A DNA stretch of 64,000 bases. Origin: Streptomyces seoulensis (GTDB lineage Bacteria; Actinomycetota; Actinomycetes; Streptomycetales; Streptomycetaceae). Below, one piece after another: positions 40,095-48,836 of the stretch. The stretch spans positions 2,108,001-2,172,000 of the forward strand of contig NZ_CP032229.1 in assembly GCF_004328625.1 (NCBI RefSeq), read 5' to 3'. Position numbers and translations under genes: made by a program. Every line of letters begins with the position of its first letter. The stretch's first letter is position 1. The notes under the pieces are model-generated. The model was not told the DNA's origin. It saw nothing but the letters and a program-made list of their open reading frames with translations, and did not search any database.

Positions 40095-41009
40095 ATGACG
40101 TCGATGCCGTCCTCCCCGCTGTCCCGTGTCCGCGTCGGCTCGGCGCCCGACTCCTGGGGTGTCTGGTTCCCGGACGACCCCGCCCAGGTCCCGTGGCGGC
40201 GCTTCCTGGACGAGGTGGCCGCGGCCGGCTACGAGTGGATCGAGCTGGGCCCCTACGGATACCTGCCCACCGACCCCGTCGTACTCGCCGAGGAGACCGC
40301 CCGGCGTGGCCTGAAGGTGTCGGCCGGAACCGTGTTCACCGGGCTGCACCACGGCCCGGCGGTGTGGGAGAAGACCTGGGAGCACGTCTCCTCGGTCGCC
40401 GAACTGACCCGGGCGACCGGCGCCCGCCACCTCGTCGTCATCCCCTCCTTCTGGCGGGACGACCGCACCGGCGCGGTGCTGGAGCCGGCCGAACTGACCC
40501 CGGCCCAGTGGCGCGACCTGACCGGACAGACCGAGCGGCTGGGCCACGAGGTGCGCGAGCGGTACGGCCTGACGATCGTCGTCCACCCCCACGCCGACAC
40601 CCACATCGACACCGAGGCCCACGTCACCCGCTTCCTCGACGCCACCGACCCGGCCCTGGTCTCCCTGTGCCTGGACACCGGCCACTACGCCTACTGCGGC
40701 GGGGACAGCGTCGAGCTGATCGAGACCTACGGGGAACGGCTCGGCTACCTCCACCTCAAGCAGGTCGACCCCGAGATCCTGGCCCGGGTGCGCGCGGAGG
40801 GCACGCCCTTCGGGCCGGCGGTCGCGCGGGGCGTGATGTGCGAACCCCCCGCCGGGGTCCCCGCGCTGGGCCCGGTGCTGGAGGCGGCGGCCCGGCTGGA
40901 CACCGATCTGTTCGCCATCGTCGAGCAGGACATGTACCCCTGCGCGCCGGACCGGCCGCTGCCGATCGCCCGCCGCACCCGCGCGTTCCTGAGGTCGTGC
41001 GGCGTATAA
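40095..41009 (+). CDS. iolE: Inosose dehydratase-like sugar isomerase/epimerase (AP endonuclease family 2 fold)
   Basis: 304 residues from the ATG at 40095. TIM-barrel features: RVGSAPDSWGVWFPDDPAQV (typical IolE start), GYEWIELGPYGYLP, LTIVVHPHADTHIDTEAHVT (metal His), LVSLCLDTGHYAYCGGDSVE and YLHLKQVDPEI. IolE dehydrates 2-keto-myo-inositol to the dione used by IolD. IolH proteins share the fold, so the exact step is not fixed. It is divergent from the iolC operon and shares its promoter region. Confidence 0.85.
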   Translation: MTSMPSSPLSRVRVGSAPDSWGVWFPDDPAQVPWRRFLDEVAAAGYEWIELGPYGYLPTDPVVLAEETARRGLKVSAGTVFTGLHHGPAVWEKTWEHVSSVAELTRATGARHLVVIPSFWRDDRTGAVLEPAELTPAQWRDLTGQTERLGHEVRERYGLTIVVHPHADTHIDTEAHVTRFLDATDPALVSLCLDTGHYAYCGGDSVELIETYGERLGYLHLKQVDPEILARVRAEGTPFGPAVARGVMCEPPAGVPALGPVLEAAARLDTDLFAIVEQDMYPCAPDRPLPIARRTRAFLRSCGV

Positions 41010-41316
41010 GCGCACCGCCTGCCCCCCGATAAACGCACCGCGCGCCCGGAAGAGCGACGGCCTGGCCCGTACGGGTCAACGCGCCACGCCCGCCGCACCC
41101 CCACTTCCTCCGCTGTGGTTCTGTCACGAACGCACCCCTCCTGTCACATATGTCTCGCGTACGCGGGTTCTCCGTCACACCCGGCCCACAGCCGCTTGCT
41201 CGTGGTCACTCTGCGTCGTTGACCGGGCACAGGCTTGGTGATCACCAGCACAGCGCCGGGCTCCCCCGACGGCCGTCCCCCGGCCGCCGCCGCGGCGCGC
41301 GCAGGAGGTGCGACTC
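41010..41316. other. Intergenic region after the iolE-like gene
   Basis: About 300 bases. No clear terminator for iolE and no gene. It carries the promoter of the small HTH gene, with an AGGAGG ribosome-binding site at its end (41303-41308). Confidence 0.4.
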
Positions 41317-41517
41317 ATGACCGACCGCAGGCTCTGGTCCTACAAGGAGATCGCGGCACACATCCGGGTGCAGCCGGACACCGTTCGGTCCTACCGGAAA
41401 CACGGTCTGCTCCCACCGCCGGACCACGTGGAGAGCGGCAAGCCCTATTGGTACGCCGACACCGTGCGCGCCTGGGTCGCCGCCCGGCCCGGCAACCGGG
41501 GCCGCAGAGAGGGCTGA
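41317..41517 (+). CDS. Small MerR/excisionase-type HTH protein
   Basis: 66 residues from the ATG at 41317, with AGGAGG 8 bases upstream. It is one winged-HTH: LWSYKEIAAHIRVQPDTVRS then YRKHGLLPPPDHVESGKPYWYADTVRAWVAARPG, the MerR/BldC-like layout without any effector domain. It probably binds DNA as a dimer or multimer; targets unknown. A near-perfect hairpin (41539-41552 with 41566-41579) follows. Confidence 0.78.
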   Translation: MTDRRLWSYKEIAAHIRVQPDTVRSYRKHGLLPPPDHVESGKPYWYADTVRAWVAARPGNRGRREG

Positions 41518-41538
41518 CCTCCGCGCCACCCGACCGGG

Positions 41539-41579
41539 AACGCCCGTACGCCTCCCCCGTGGGACGGCGTGCGGGCGTT
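41539..41579 (+). terminator. Hairpin after the small HTH gene
   Basis: AACGCCCGTACGCC pairs with GGCGTGCGGGCGTT, 14 positions with one T-G wobble, around 13 bases. Confidence 0.65.
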
Positions 41580-41654
41580 CGCCGTACTGCGACAAAGCGG
41601 GCGTATACATAGGGTGCCGGTGAATTCCCCCCGCACTCGGCACCCCCTTGGGGA

Positions 41655-41671
41655 ATACCCCCTAGGGGTAT
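41655..41671. promoter_or_regulatory. CsoR-type copper operator upstream of copZ
   Basis: ATACCCCCTAGGGGTAT is a quasi-palindrome that fits the known CsoR operator pattern (TACCCC..GGGGTA). It sits 43 bases before the copZ start, over the likely promoter. CsoR represses copper genes until Cu(I) binds. No csoR gene is in the window, so the repressor must be encoded elsewhere. Confidence 0.8.
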
Positions 41672-41713
41672 AGTGTTCGAAGAGTAAGACCCCAGTACGA
41701 CGAGGAGAACGAC

Positions 41714-41953
41714 ATGAGCGCCCAGACCGACACCCCCGGCTCCGTCACCGCCGTCTACCAGGTGAGCGGCATGAGCTGCGGCCACTGCGAGGGCTCCGTC
41801 TCCGCCGAGATCTCCGAGATCCCCGGCGTCAGCTCGGTGAAGGCCGTCGCCTCCTCCGGCGAGGTCACCGTCGTCTCGGCGGCCCCGCTCGACGAGGAGG
41901 CCGTGCGCGCCGCCGTCGACGAGGCCGGCTTCGAGCTGACCGGCCGGGCCTGA
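41714..41953 (+). CDS. copZ: Copper chaperone (heavy-metal-associated domain)
   Basis: 79 residues. A single HMA ferredoxin-like domain with metal-binding GMSCGHC (Cys22 and Cys25), SVSAEISEIPGVSSVKAV and a C-terminal AVDEAGFELTG. It carries Cu(I) to the CopA ATPase encoded 84 bases downstream. GAGGAG ribosome-binding site present. Regulated by the CsoR-type operator upstream. Confidence 0.95.
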   Translation: MSAQTDTPGSVTAVYQVSGMSCGHCEGSVSAEISEIPGVSSVKAVASSGEVTVVSAAPLDEEAVRAAVDEAGFELTGRA

Positions 41954-42037
41954 GCGAGAAACCCTTCCCCGACCGGGCCGTACCGACCAGCTCATACTGG
42001 ATTCCGTAAGGTCCGGTCCGATGTCTGGAGTCCGGGC

Positions 42038-44302
42038 ATGACCAGCACCACCGCAGAGACAGGGCGTACGGCGCCCATAGCGGACGAGAACCGGGTCGAG
42101 CTGCTCATCGGCGGCATGACTTGCGCGTCCTGCGCCGCGCGGGTGGAGAAGAAGCTCAACCGCATGGACGGCGTGAGCGCCACCGTGAACTACGCGACGG
42201 AGAAGGCGAAGGTCAGCTTCGGCGACGGCGTCCATGTCGCGGACCTGATCGCGGTCGTCGAGAAGACCGGGTACACCGCCGAGGAACCCCCGCCCCCGGA
42301 GCCGGAACCGGCCATCGGCGCGGACGGGTCCGCCGGGCCGGCCGAGCGCGACCCCGAACTGGCCGCGCTGCGGCAGCGGCTGCTGGTCTCCGCCCTGCTC
42401 GCCGTGCCCGTGATCCTGATGGCCATGGTCCCGCCGCTCCAGTTCGACAACTGGCAGTGGCTCTCGCTGACCCTCGCCGCGCCCGTGGTCGTCTGGGGCG
42501 GGTGGCCCTTCCACCGGGCCGCCTGGACCAACCTGCGGCACGGCGCGGCCACCATGGACACCCTGGTCTCGGTCGGCACACTCGCCGCGTTCGGCTGGTC
42601 GCTGTGGGCCCTGTTCTTCGGCCACGCGGGCATGCCCGGCATGCGGCACGCCTTCACCTTCACCGTCGCCCGCTCCGAGGGCACCTCCGTCATCTACCTG
42701 GAGGTCGCCGCCGGGGTCGTCGCGCTGATCCTGCTCGGCCGCTATCTGGAGGCCCGCTCCAAGCGCCGGGCCGGTGCCGCGCTGCGGGCGCTGATGGAGC
42801 TGGGCGCCAAGGACGTGACCGTACTGCGGGACGGGCGCGAGACGCGGATACCGGTCGGCTCGCTCGCCGTGGGCGACCGGTTCGTGGTGCGGCCCGGCGA
42901 GAAGATCGCCACCGACGGCACGGTGCTGGAGGGCACCTCCGCCGTGGACGCCTCCATGCTGACCGGCGAGTCCGTGCCGGTCGACGTCTCCCCCGGCGAC
43001 CAGGTCACCGGCGCCACCGTCAACGCGGGCGGACGGCTGCTGGTCGAGGCGGACCGGGTCGGCGGGGACACCCAGCTGGCCCGGATGGCCCGGCTGGTGG
43101 AGGACGCGCAGAACGGCAAGGCCGAGGTGCAGCGTCTTGCCGACCGGATCTCGGGTGTGTTCGTGCCCGTGGTCATCCTGATCGCGCTGGGCACCTTCGG
43201 CGTCTGGCTGGGCGTCACCGGGGACACGGTCGCCGCGTTCACCGCCGCCGTCGCCGTACTGATCATCGCCTGCCCCTGCGCCCTGGGCCTCGCCACCCCG
43301 ACCGCGCTGATGGTCGGCACCGGGCGGGGCGCGCAGCTCGGCATCCTCATCAAGGGCCCCGAGGTGCTGGAGTCCACCCGGCGCGTGGACACCGTCGTGC
43401 TGGACAAGACCGGCACCGTCACCACCGGGCGGATGACGCTCCAGGAGGTGTACACCGCCCCCGGCGAGGACGAGAAGCAGGTGCTGCGGCTGGTCGGCGC
43501 CCTGGAGCACGCCTCCGAGCACCCCGTCGCCCGCGCCGTGGCGGAGGGCGCCGAGGAGCGCGTCGGCACGCTGCCCCCGGCCGAGCACTTCGAGAACGTC
43601 CCGGGCCGGGGCGTACGCGGCCGTGTGGACGGCCACGAGGTGGCCGCCGGACGGCTCTGGGACGACCTGCCCGGGGACCTGGCCGCCGCGCGCTCCCGGG
43701 CCGAACAGGAGGGCCGTACGGCCGTCGTGGCGGGCTGGGACGGCGTGCCGCGCGCGGTGCTCGCCGTCGCGGACGCGGTGAAGGACACCAGCGCCGAGGC
43801 GGTACGCGAACTGCGCGCGCTCGGTCTGACGCCGGTGCTGCTCACCGGGGACAACCGCACGGTCGCCGAGGCGGTCGCGCGCGAGGTCGGCATCGACGAG
43901 GTCGTCGCCGAGGTGCTGCCCGAGGACAAGGTGGACGTGGTCCAAAAGCTGCAACGCGAGGGACGCACCGTCGCCATGGTCGGGGACGGGGTGAACGACG
44001 CGGCCGCGCTCGCCACCGCCGACCTCGGTCTCGCCATGGGCACCGGCACCGACGCGGCGATCGAGGCCGGGGACCTCACCCTGGTCCGGGGTGACCTGCG
44101 GGTGGCCGCCGACGCCATCCGGCTCTCCCGGCGCACCCTGGCCACCATCAAGGGCAATCTGGTGTGGGCCTTCGGCTACAACGTCGCCGCGCTGCCGCTG
44201 GCCGCCGCCGGACTGCTGAACCCGATGATCGCGGGGGCGGCGATGGCCTTCTCCTCGGTGTTCGTGGTGACCAACAGCCTGCGGCTGCGCCGGTTCCGCT
44301 GA
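42038..44302 (+). CDS. copA: Cu(I)-exporting P1B-type ATPase
   Basis: 754 residues. One N-terminal HMA domain (GMTCASC, cysteines 29 and 32), eight membrane segments, the actuator motif LTGESVPV, the CPC motif in [18 protein letters not shown], phosphorylation site DKTGTVTTG, the HP motif in [10 protein letters not shown] and hinge [12 protein letters not shown]. These mark a Cu(I) exporter. Only one HMA is present, so CopZ probably supplies copper. It likely shares the CsoR-controlled promoter with copZ. Confidence 0.95.
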   Translation: MTSTTAETGRTAPIADENRVELLIGGMTCASCAARVEKKLNRMDGVSATVNYATEKAKVSFGDGVHVADLIAVVEKTGYTAEEPPPPEPEPAIGADGSAGPAERDPELAALRQRLLVSALLAVPVILMAMVPPLQFDNWQWLSLTLAAPVVVWGGWPFHRAAWTNLRHGAATMDTLVSVGTLAAFGWSLWALFFGHAGMPGMRHAFTFTVARSEGTSVIYLEVAAGVVALILLGRYLEARSKRRAGAALRALMELGAKDVTVLRDGRETRIPVGSLAVGDRFVVRPGEKIATDGTVLEGTSAVDASMLTGESVPVDVSPGDQVTGATVNAGGRLLVEADRVGGDTQLARMARLVEDAQNGKAEVQRLADRISGVFVPVVILIALGTFGVWLGVTGDTVAAFTAAVAVLIIACPCALGLATPTALMVGTGRGAQLGILIKGPEVLESTRRVDTVVLDKTGTVTTGRMTLQEVYTAPGEDEKQVLRLVGALEHASEHPVARAVAEGAEERVGTLPPAEHFENVPGRGVRGRVDGHEVAAGRLWDDLPGDLAAARSRAEQEGRTAVVAGWDGVPRAVLAVADAVKDTSAEAVRELRALGLTPVLLTGDNRTVAEAVAREVGIDEVVAEVLPEDKVDVVQKLQREGRTVAMVGDGVNDAAALATADLGLAMGTGTDAAIEAGDLTLVRGDLRVAADAIRLSRRTLATIKGNLVWAFGYNVAALPLAAAGLLNPMIAGAAMAFSSVFVVTNSLRLRRFR

Positions 44303-44609
44303 AGCGGGCCAGGAAGTGCCGTGAGTGGCCGGAAGAAGTCCCCCGAGGAGAAGTAAGAGTCCCTCTGGAGTCCGGCCCCTGCCTCACATATCCTCTTCAC
44401 AAGGCTCGCGCATCTTCCTTACGCTTGGGTCCCGATCGCCGTATCGGGGCTCTTGCGCACCTATGGGACGTATGCAAGAGACGCAAGTCACAGTGACGCG
44501 AACGTAACCATCGAAGGGGTTCGAAGGTCTAAGTTGGCGGTGTCAGTCCAGCGTCTTGGGGGGCGCCGGCTGGCATCTGGAGTCGTCTTGGGGGACTTCT
44601 CCGGATGGG

Positions 44610-44648
44610 GGTACCCCCTGCTCGAACGAAGTTGAGAGCTTGGGGGAG
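44610..44648. repeat. Streptomyces extragenic palindromic repeat
   Basis: The segment starting GGGGTACCCCCTGCTC and ending GAGAGCTTGGGGGAG forms a stem (CCCCC-GCTC with GAGC-GGGGG). I recall nearly the same sequence as a common intergenic repeat in Streptomyces genomes. It may be a REP-like or MITE-derived element. Confidence 0.55.
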
Positions 44649-44810
44649 CGTAGCCGGGGCACGTACACCGGGAAGCTTTGAGCGGCCCTCCCAGCGTGCG
44701 CTGTCCCGGCAGACCGCACACACGTTTCACATCACTGACAGCGAATTCAGGCGCTGTCTCTCCAAGCGCCCGGCCCGGATCCCGTGGGGGGAATCCGCAC
44801 CGGGGCATGG

Positions 44811-44867
44811 GAAGGCGCCCTGGACGTCGGCCCGTGGGGGGACCGACGCCAGGGCGCCTTCCGCTTT
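44811..44867 (-). terminator. Long hairpin after citA
   Basis: GGAAGGCGCCCTGG pairs with CCAGGGCGCCTTCC, with an inner CGTCGG/CCGACG stem, separated by one unpaired base on each side or so. It lies 10 bases past the citA stop. Confidence 0.8.
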
Positions 44868-44876
44868 TCTACGTGT

Positions 44877-46178
44877 TCAGCGCTGCTCGACCGGCACGAA
44901 GTCACGCTCGACGACGCCCGTGTAGATCTGGCGCGGGCGGCCGATGCGGGAACCCGGCTCCTTGATCATCTCGGTCCACTGGGCGATCCAGCCCGGCAGG
45001 CGGCCGAGGGCGAACAGGACCGTGAACATCTCGGTCGGGAAGCCCATGGCCCGGTAGATCAGACCGGTGTAGAAGTCCACGTTGGGGTAGAGGTTGCGCG
45101 AGACGAAGTAGTCGTCGGAGAGCGCGTGCTCCTCCAGCTTGAGCGCGATGTCCAGCAGCTCGTCGGACTTGCCGAGCGCGGAGAGGACGTCGTGCGCGGC
45201 GGCCTTGATGATCTTGGCGCGCGGGTCGAAGGACTTGTACACCCGGTGGCCGAAGCCCATCAGGCGGACGCCGTCCTCCTTGTTCTTCACCTTGCGGATG
45301 AAGGTGTCGACGTCGCCGCCGTTGGCCTGGATGTTCTCCAGCATCTCCAGCACCGACTGGTTGGCGCCGCCGTGCAGCGGGCCCCACAGCGCGTTGATGC
45401 CGGCGGAGATCGAGGCGAACATGTTGGCCTGCGAGGAGCCGACCAGACGGACCGTGGAGGTCGAGCAGTTCTGCTCGTGGTCCGCGTGCAGGATCAGCAG
45501 CTTGTCCAGCGCGGAGACGACGACCGGGTCGAGGTCGTACTCCTGGGCCGGCACCGAGAACGTCATGCGCAGGAAGTTCTCGACGTAGCCGAGGTCGTTG
45601 CGCGGGTAGACGAACGGGTGGCCGATCGACTTCTTGTAGGCGTACGCCGCGATCGTCGGGAGCTTGGCGAGCAGCCGGATCGTGGAGAGGTCGCGCTGCT
45701 TCTCGTCGAACGGGTTGTGGCTGTCCTGGTAGAAGGTGGACAGCGCCGAGACCACCGAGGACAGCATGGCCATCGGGTGGGCGTCGCGCGGGAAGCCCCG
45801 GTAGAAGTTCTTGACGTCCTCGTGCAGCAGGGTGTGCCGCGTGATGTCGCCCTGGAACTTGGCCAGCTCGTCGACGGTCGGCAGCTCACCGTTGATCAGG
45901 AGGTACGCCACCTCGAGGAAGGTGGAGCTCTCGGCGAGCTGCTCGATCGGGTAGCCGCGGTAGCGGAGGATGCCCGCCTCGCCGTCGAGGTAGGTGACGG
46001 CGGATTTGTACGCGGCCGTGTTGCCGTAACCGCTGTCCAGGGTCACCAGACCGGTCTGGGCGCGGAGCTTCCCGATGTCGAAGCCCTTGTCGCCGACGGT
46101 GCTGTCGACCACCGGATAGGTGTACTCGCCGTCGCCGACCCGCAGTACTACCGCGTCGTTCTTGGTGTGCTCGCTCAC
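44877..46178 (-). CDS. citA: Citrate synthase (type II)
   Basis: 433 residues from the GTG at 46178, with GAGGGAAG just upstream; a GTG at 46190 would add four residues. It condenses acetyl-CoA and oxaloacetate to citrate. Catalytic residues are in GPLHGGANQSVLEMLENI (His), MGFGHRVYKSFDPRAKI (His) and NLYPNVDFYTGLIYRAM (Asp). N-terminal SGYGNTAAYKSAVTYLDGEA and RYRGYPIEQLAESS are typical of bacterial hexameric enzymes. Single gene with its own long hairpin. Confidence 0.97.
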   Translation of the reverse strand: MSEHTKNDAVVLRVGDGEYTYPVVDSTVGDKGFDIGKLRAQTGLVTLDSGYGNTAAYKSAVTYLDGEAGILRYRGYPIEQLAESSTFLEVAYLLINGELPTVDELAKFQGDITRHTLLHEDVKNFYRGFPRDAHPMAMLSSVVSALSTFYQDSHNPFDEKQRDLSTIRLLAKLPTIAAYAYKKSIGHPFVYPRNDLGYVENFLRMTFSVPAQEYDLDPVVVSALDKLLILHADHEQNCSTSTVRLVGSSQANMFASISAGINALWGPLHGGANQSVLEMLENIQANGGDVDTFIRKVKNKEDGVRLMGFGHRVYKSFDPRAKIIKAAAHDVLSALGKSDELLDIALKLEEHALSDDYFVSRNLYPNVDFYTGLIYRAMGFPTEMFTVLFALGRLPGWIAQWTEMIKEPGSRIGRPRQIYTGVVERDFVPVEQR

Positions 46179-46355
46179 GTCTTCCCTCACCGACTTAGTG
46201 CCTCATCTTCGAGGTGCCCTGACTGTCTCTACCATCCCCCATTTGGCTCAGGAGAGTGCACTCGGGGTCGCCACTTGGCCCACTGGCGGCACTCAGTGCC
46301 GTCAACCTGCTCATCCTGCCCCCTGGGCGGGGCATCCGGAAAGGCTCTGTGACCT

Positions 46356-48656
46356 TCATGACTCATTTGATCGATCATTTTCGCCGAGGTGTACGGAACC
46401 GGCGAGCCTGAAGTCGAGCGCCGTGCACCGCCGGCCGGCCGACACGGTGCGTACGGCCTGGCCGATCGCCTTGCGCGAACCCACCAGCACCACCAGCTTC
46501 TTGGCGCGGGTGACCGCCGTGTAGAGCAGGTTGCGCTGGAGCATCATCCAGGCTCCGGTGGTGACCGGGATCACCACGGCCGGGTATTCACTGCCCTGGG
46601 AGCGGTGAATGGTCACGGCGTAGGCATGGGCCAGTTCGTCCAGTTCGTCGAATTCGTACCCCACCTCCTCGTCCTCGTCGGTCAGTACCGTCAGGCGCTG
46701 TTCGACCGGGTCGAGCGAGGTCACCACGCCCACGGTGCCGTTGAAGACGCCGTTCGCCCCCTTGTCGTAGTTGTTGCGGACCTGGGTGACCTTGTCGCCG
46801 ACCCGGAACACCCGGCCGCCGAACCGCTTCTCCGGCACATCGGGGCGGCCCGGGGTGACGGCCTGCTGGAGCAGGGCGTTGAGGGCGCCGGCGCCCGCCG
46901 GGCCCCGGTGCATCGGCGCGAGGACCTGCACGTCCCGGCGCGGGTCGAGGCCGAAGCGGGCCGGGATGCGGCGGGCGGCCACGTCCACGGTGAGCCGGCC
47001 CGCCTCCTCGGTGTCGTCCTCGACGAACAGGAAGAAGTCGTCCAGCCCCTCGGTGAGCGGATGTCGGCCCGCGTTGATCCGGTGCGCGTTGGTGACCACC
47101 CCGGACCGCTGGGCCTGACGGAACACGCGGGTGAGCCGGACGGCGGGCACCGGACTCCCCTGGGCCAGCAGATCCCGCAGCACCTCCCCGGCGCCGACGC
47201 TGGGCAGCTGGTCCACATCGCCGACGAACAGCAGATGGGCGCCGGGCGGTACGGCCTTGACCAGCTTGTTGGCGAGCAGCAGGTCCAGCATGGACGCCTC
47301 GTCCACCACCACGAGGTCGGCGTCCAGCGGGCGTTCGCGGTCGTAGGCGGCGTCCCCGCCGGGCCTCAGCTCCAGCAGCCGGTGCACGGTGGACGCCTCG
47401 GCGCCGGTCAGCTCGGCCAGCCGCTTGGCGGCGCGTCCGGTCGGCGCGGCCAGCACCACCTTGGCCCGCCGGGCGCGGGCGAGTTCGACGACCGAGCGGA
47501 CGGTGAAGGACTTGCCGCAGCCGGGGCCGCCGGTGAGGACGGCGACCTTCTCGGTGAGCGCGAGCCGCACGGCCGCCTCCTGCTCCGGCGCGAGGTCGGT
47601 GCCGGTACGGCCCCTCAGCCAGGCGAGCGCCTTGTCCCAGTTCACGTCCCGGAAGGCGGGCATGCGGTCCTCGCCGGTGCGCAGCAGCCTCGACACCTGG
47701 GCGGCGAGGGAGAGTTCGGCCCGGTGGAAGGGGACGAGGTACACGGCGGTGACGGGCTCCCCGCCGTCCGGTCCGGGCACCCGCTCCCGTACGACTCCGG
47801 GCTCCTCGCCCTCCTCACCGGGAGCGGCCAGCTCGGCCAGGCACTCGATGACCAGGCCGGTGTCGACCTGGAGGAGCTTGACCGCGTCGGCGATGAGGCG
47901 TTCCTCGGGCAGATAGCAGTGGCCCTGGTCGGTGGACTGGGAGAGGGCGTACTGGAGCCCCGCCTTCACGCGTTCGGGGCTGTCGTGCGGGATGCCGACG
48001 GACTGGGCGATCTTGTCGGCGGTGAGGAAGCCGATGCCCCAGACGTCGGCGGCGAGCCGGTACGGCTGGTTCTTCACCACGGAGATCGAGGCGTCGCCGT
48101 ACTTCTTGTAGATCCGCACGGCGATGGAGGTGGAGACCTCGACGGTCTGGAGGAAGAGCATCACCTCCTTGATCGCCTTCTGCTCCTCCCAGGCGTCGGC
48201 GATCCGCCTGGTGCGCTTGGGCCCGAGGCCGGGGACCTCGATCAGGCGCTTCGGCTCCTCCTCGATCACCGTCAGGGTGTCCAGGCCGAAGTGCCGGGTG
48301 ATGCGGTCGGCGAAGACCGGGCCGATGCCCTTGACCAGGCCGGAGCCGAGGTAGCGGCGGATGCCCTGCACCGTGGCGGGGAGGACGGTCGTGTAGTTCT
48401 CGCAGGTGAACTGCTTGCCGTACTGCGGGTGCGAGCCCCAGCGGCCCCGCATCCGCAGCGACTCCCCCACCTGGGCGCCGAGCAGCGCGCCGACCACGGT
48501 GAGCAGGTCGCCGCCACCCCGGCCGGTGTCGACGCGGGCGACGGTGTAGCCGGTCTCCTCGTCGGCGTAGGTGATGCGCTCCAGCACCCCCTCCAGCTCG
48601 GCCAACTGCCGTTCGCCGGTGGTGTTCCCCGTCTGCCGAGACGCCTGCTGAGCCAT
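46356..48656 (-). CDS. recD2: RecD2-like SF1B DNA helicase
   Basis: 766 residues from the ATG at 48656. N-terminal OB-like domain (LERITYADEETGYTVARVDT), helix-hairpin-helix repeats (GSGLVKGIGPVFADRI, IEVPGLGPKRTRRIADAW, WGIGFLTADKIAQSVG), then the helicase: Walker A TGGPGCGKSFT, APTGRAAKRL, Walker B VVDEASMLDLLL, GDVDQLPSVGAG and TIHRSQGSEYPAVV, VTRAKKLV. No RecB/RecC nearby, so it is the stand-alone RecD2 type acting in repair or replication restart. An upstream GTG or ATG could add 18-24 residues. Confidence 0.92.
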   Translation of the reverse strand: MAQQASRQTGNTTGERQLAELEGVLERITYADEETGYTVARVDTGRGGGDLLTVVGALLGAQVGESLRMRGRWGSHPQYGKQFTCENYTTVLPATVQGIRRYLGSGLVKGIGPVFADRITRHFGLDTLTVIEEEPKRLIEVPGLGPKRTRRIADAWEEQKAIKEVMLFLQTVEVSTSIAVRIYKKYGDASISVVKNQPYRLAADVWGIGFLTADKIAQSVGIPHDSPERVKAGLQYALSQSTDQGHCYLPEERLIADAVKLLQVDTGLVIECLAELAAPGEEGEEPGVVRERVPGPDGGEPVTAVYLVPFHRAELSLAAQVSRLLRTGEDRMPAFRDVNWDKALAWLRGRTGTDLAPEQEAAVRLALTEKVAVLTGGPGCGKSFTVRSVVELARARRAKVVLAAPTGRAAKRLAELTGAEASTVHRLLELRPGGDAAYDRERPLDADLVVVDEASMLDLLLANKLVKAVPPGAHLLFVGDVDQLPSVGAGEVLRDLLAQGSPVPAVRLTRVFRQAQRSGVVTNAHRINAGRHPLTEGLDDFFLFVEDDTEEAGRLTVDVAARRIPARFGLDPRRDVQVLAPMHRGPAGAGALNALLQQAVTPGRPDVPEKRFGGRVFRVGDKVTQVRNNYDKGANGVFNGTVGVVTSLDPVEQRLTVLTDEDEEVGYEFDELDELAHAYAVTIHRSQGSEYPAVVIPVTTGAWMMLQRNLLYTAVTRAKKLVVLVGSRKAIGQAVRTVSAGRRCTALDFRLAGSVHLGENDRSNES

Positions 48657-48770
48657 GGACCGACGGTACCGGCGGGGGCGGACAGTGCACCCCGCATCCG
48701 AAGTGCTCATCTGAGCGGGGTTCATCACGATCTGATTTCAGCCACCCCGGAGGGTCTTGCCGGGAGCCCG

Positions 48771-48784
48771 TGTAATCGATTCCA
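48771..48784. promoter_or_regulatory. LacI-family operator 1 of the ribose operon
   Basis: TGTAATCGATTCCA fits the general LacI/GalR pattern TGnAAnCGnTTnCA at every fixed position. It lies 53 bases before the regulator's ATG, over the likely promoter. Confidence 0.75.
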
Positions 48785-48803
48785 ATCCTCCGGAACACAT
48801 CGT

Positions 48804-48817
48804 TGTAAACGATTCCA
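48804..48817. promoter_or_regulatory. LacI-family operator 2 of the ribose operon
   Basis: TGTAAACGATTCCA, differing from operator 1 at one base, 33 bases downstream centre to centre (about three turns of the helix, same face). It ends 19 bases before the regulator's ATG. The pair suggests cooperative autorepression of the whole operon. Confidence 0.78.
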
Positions 48818-48836
48818 CAAGGAGGTGGAGCCGTCG

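Larger units (their letters stand above)
44303..44876. other. Intergenic region copA-citA with repeats
   Basis: About 570 bases without a supported gene. It holds a Streptomyces-type palindromic repeat (44610-44648) and the citA hairpin (44811-44867). Several CTTGGGGG motifs occur at 44551-44560, 44586-44594 and 44640-44646. Open frames here have no start signals or family. Confidence 0.5.
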
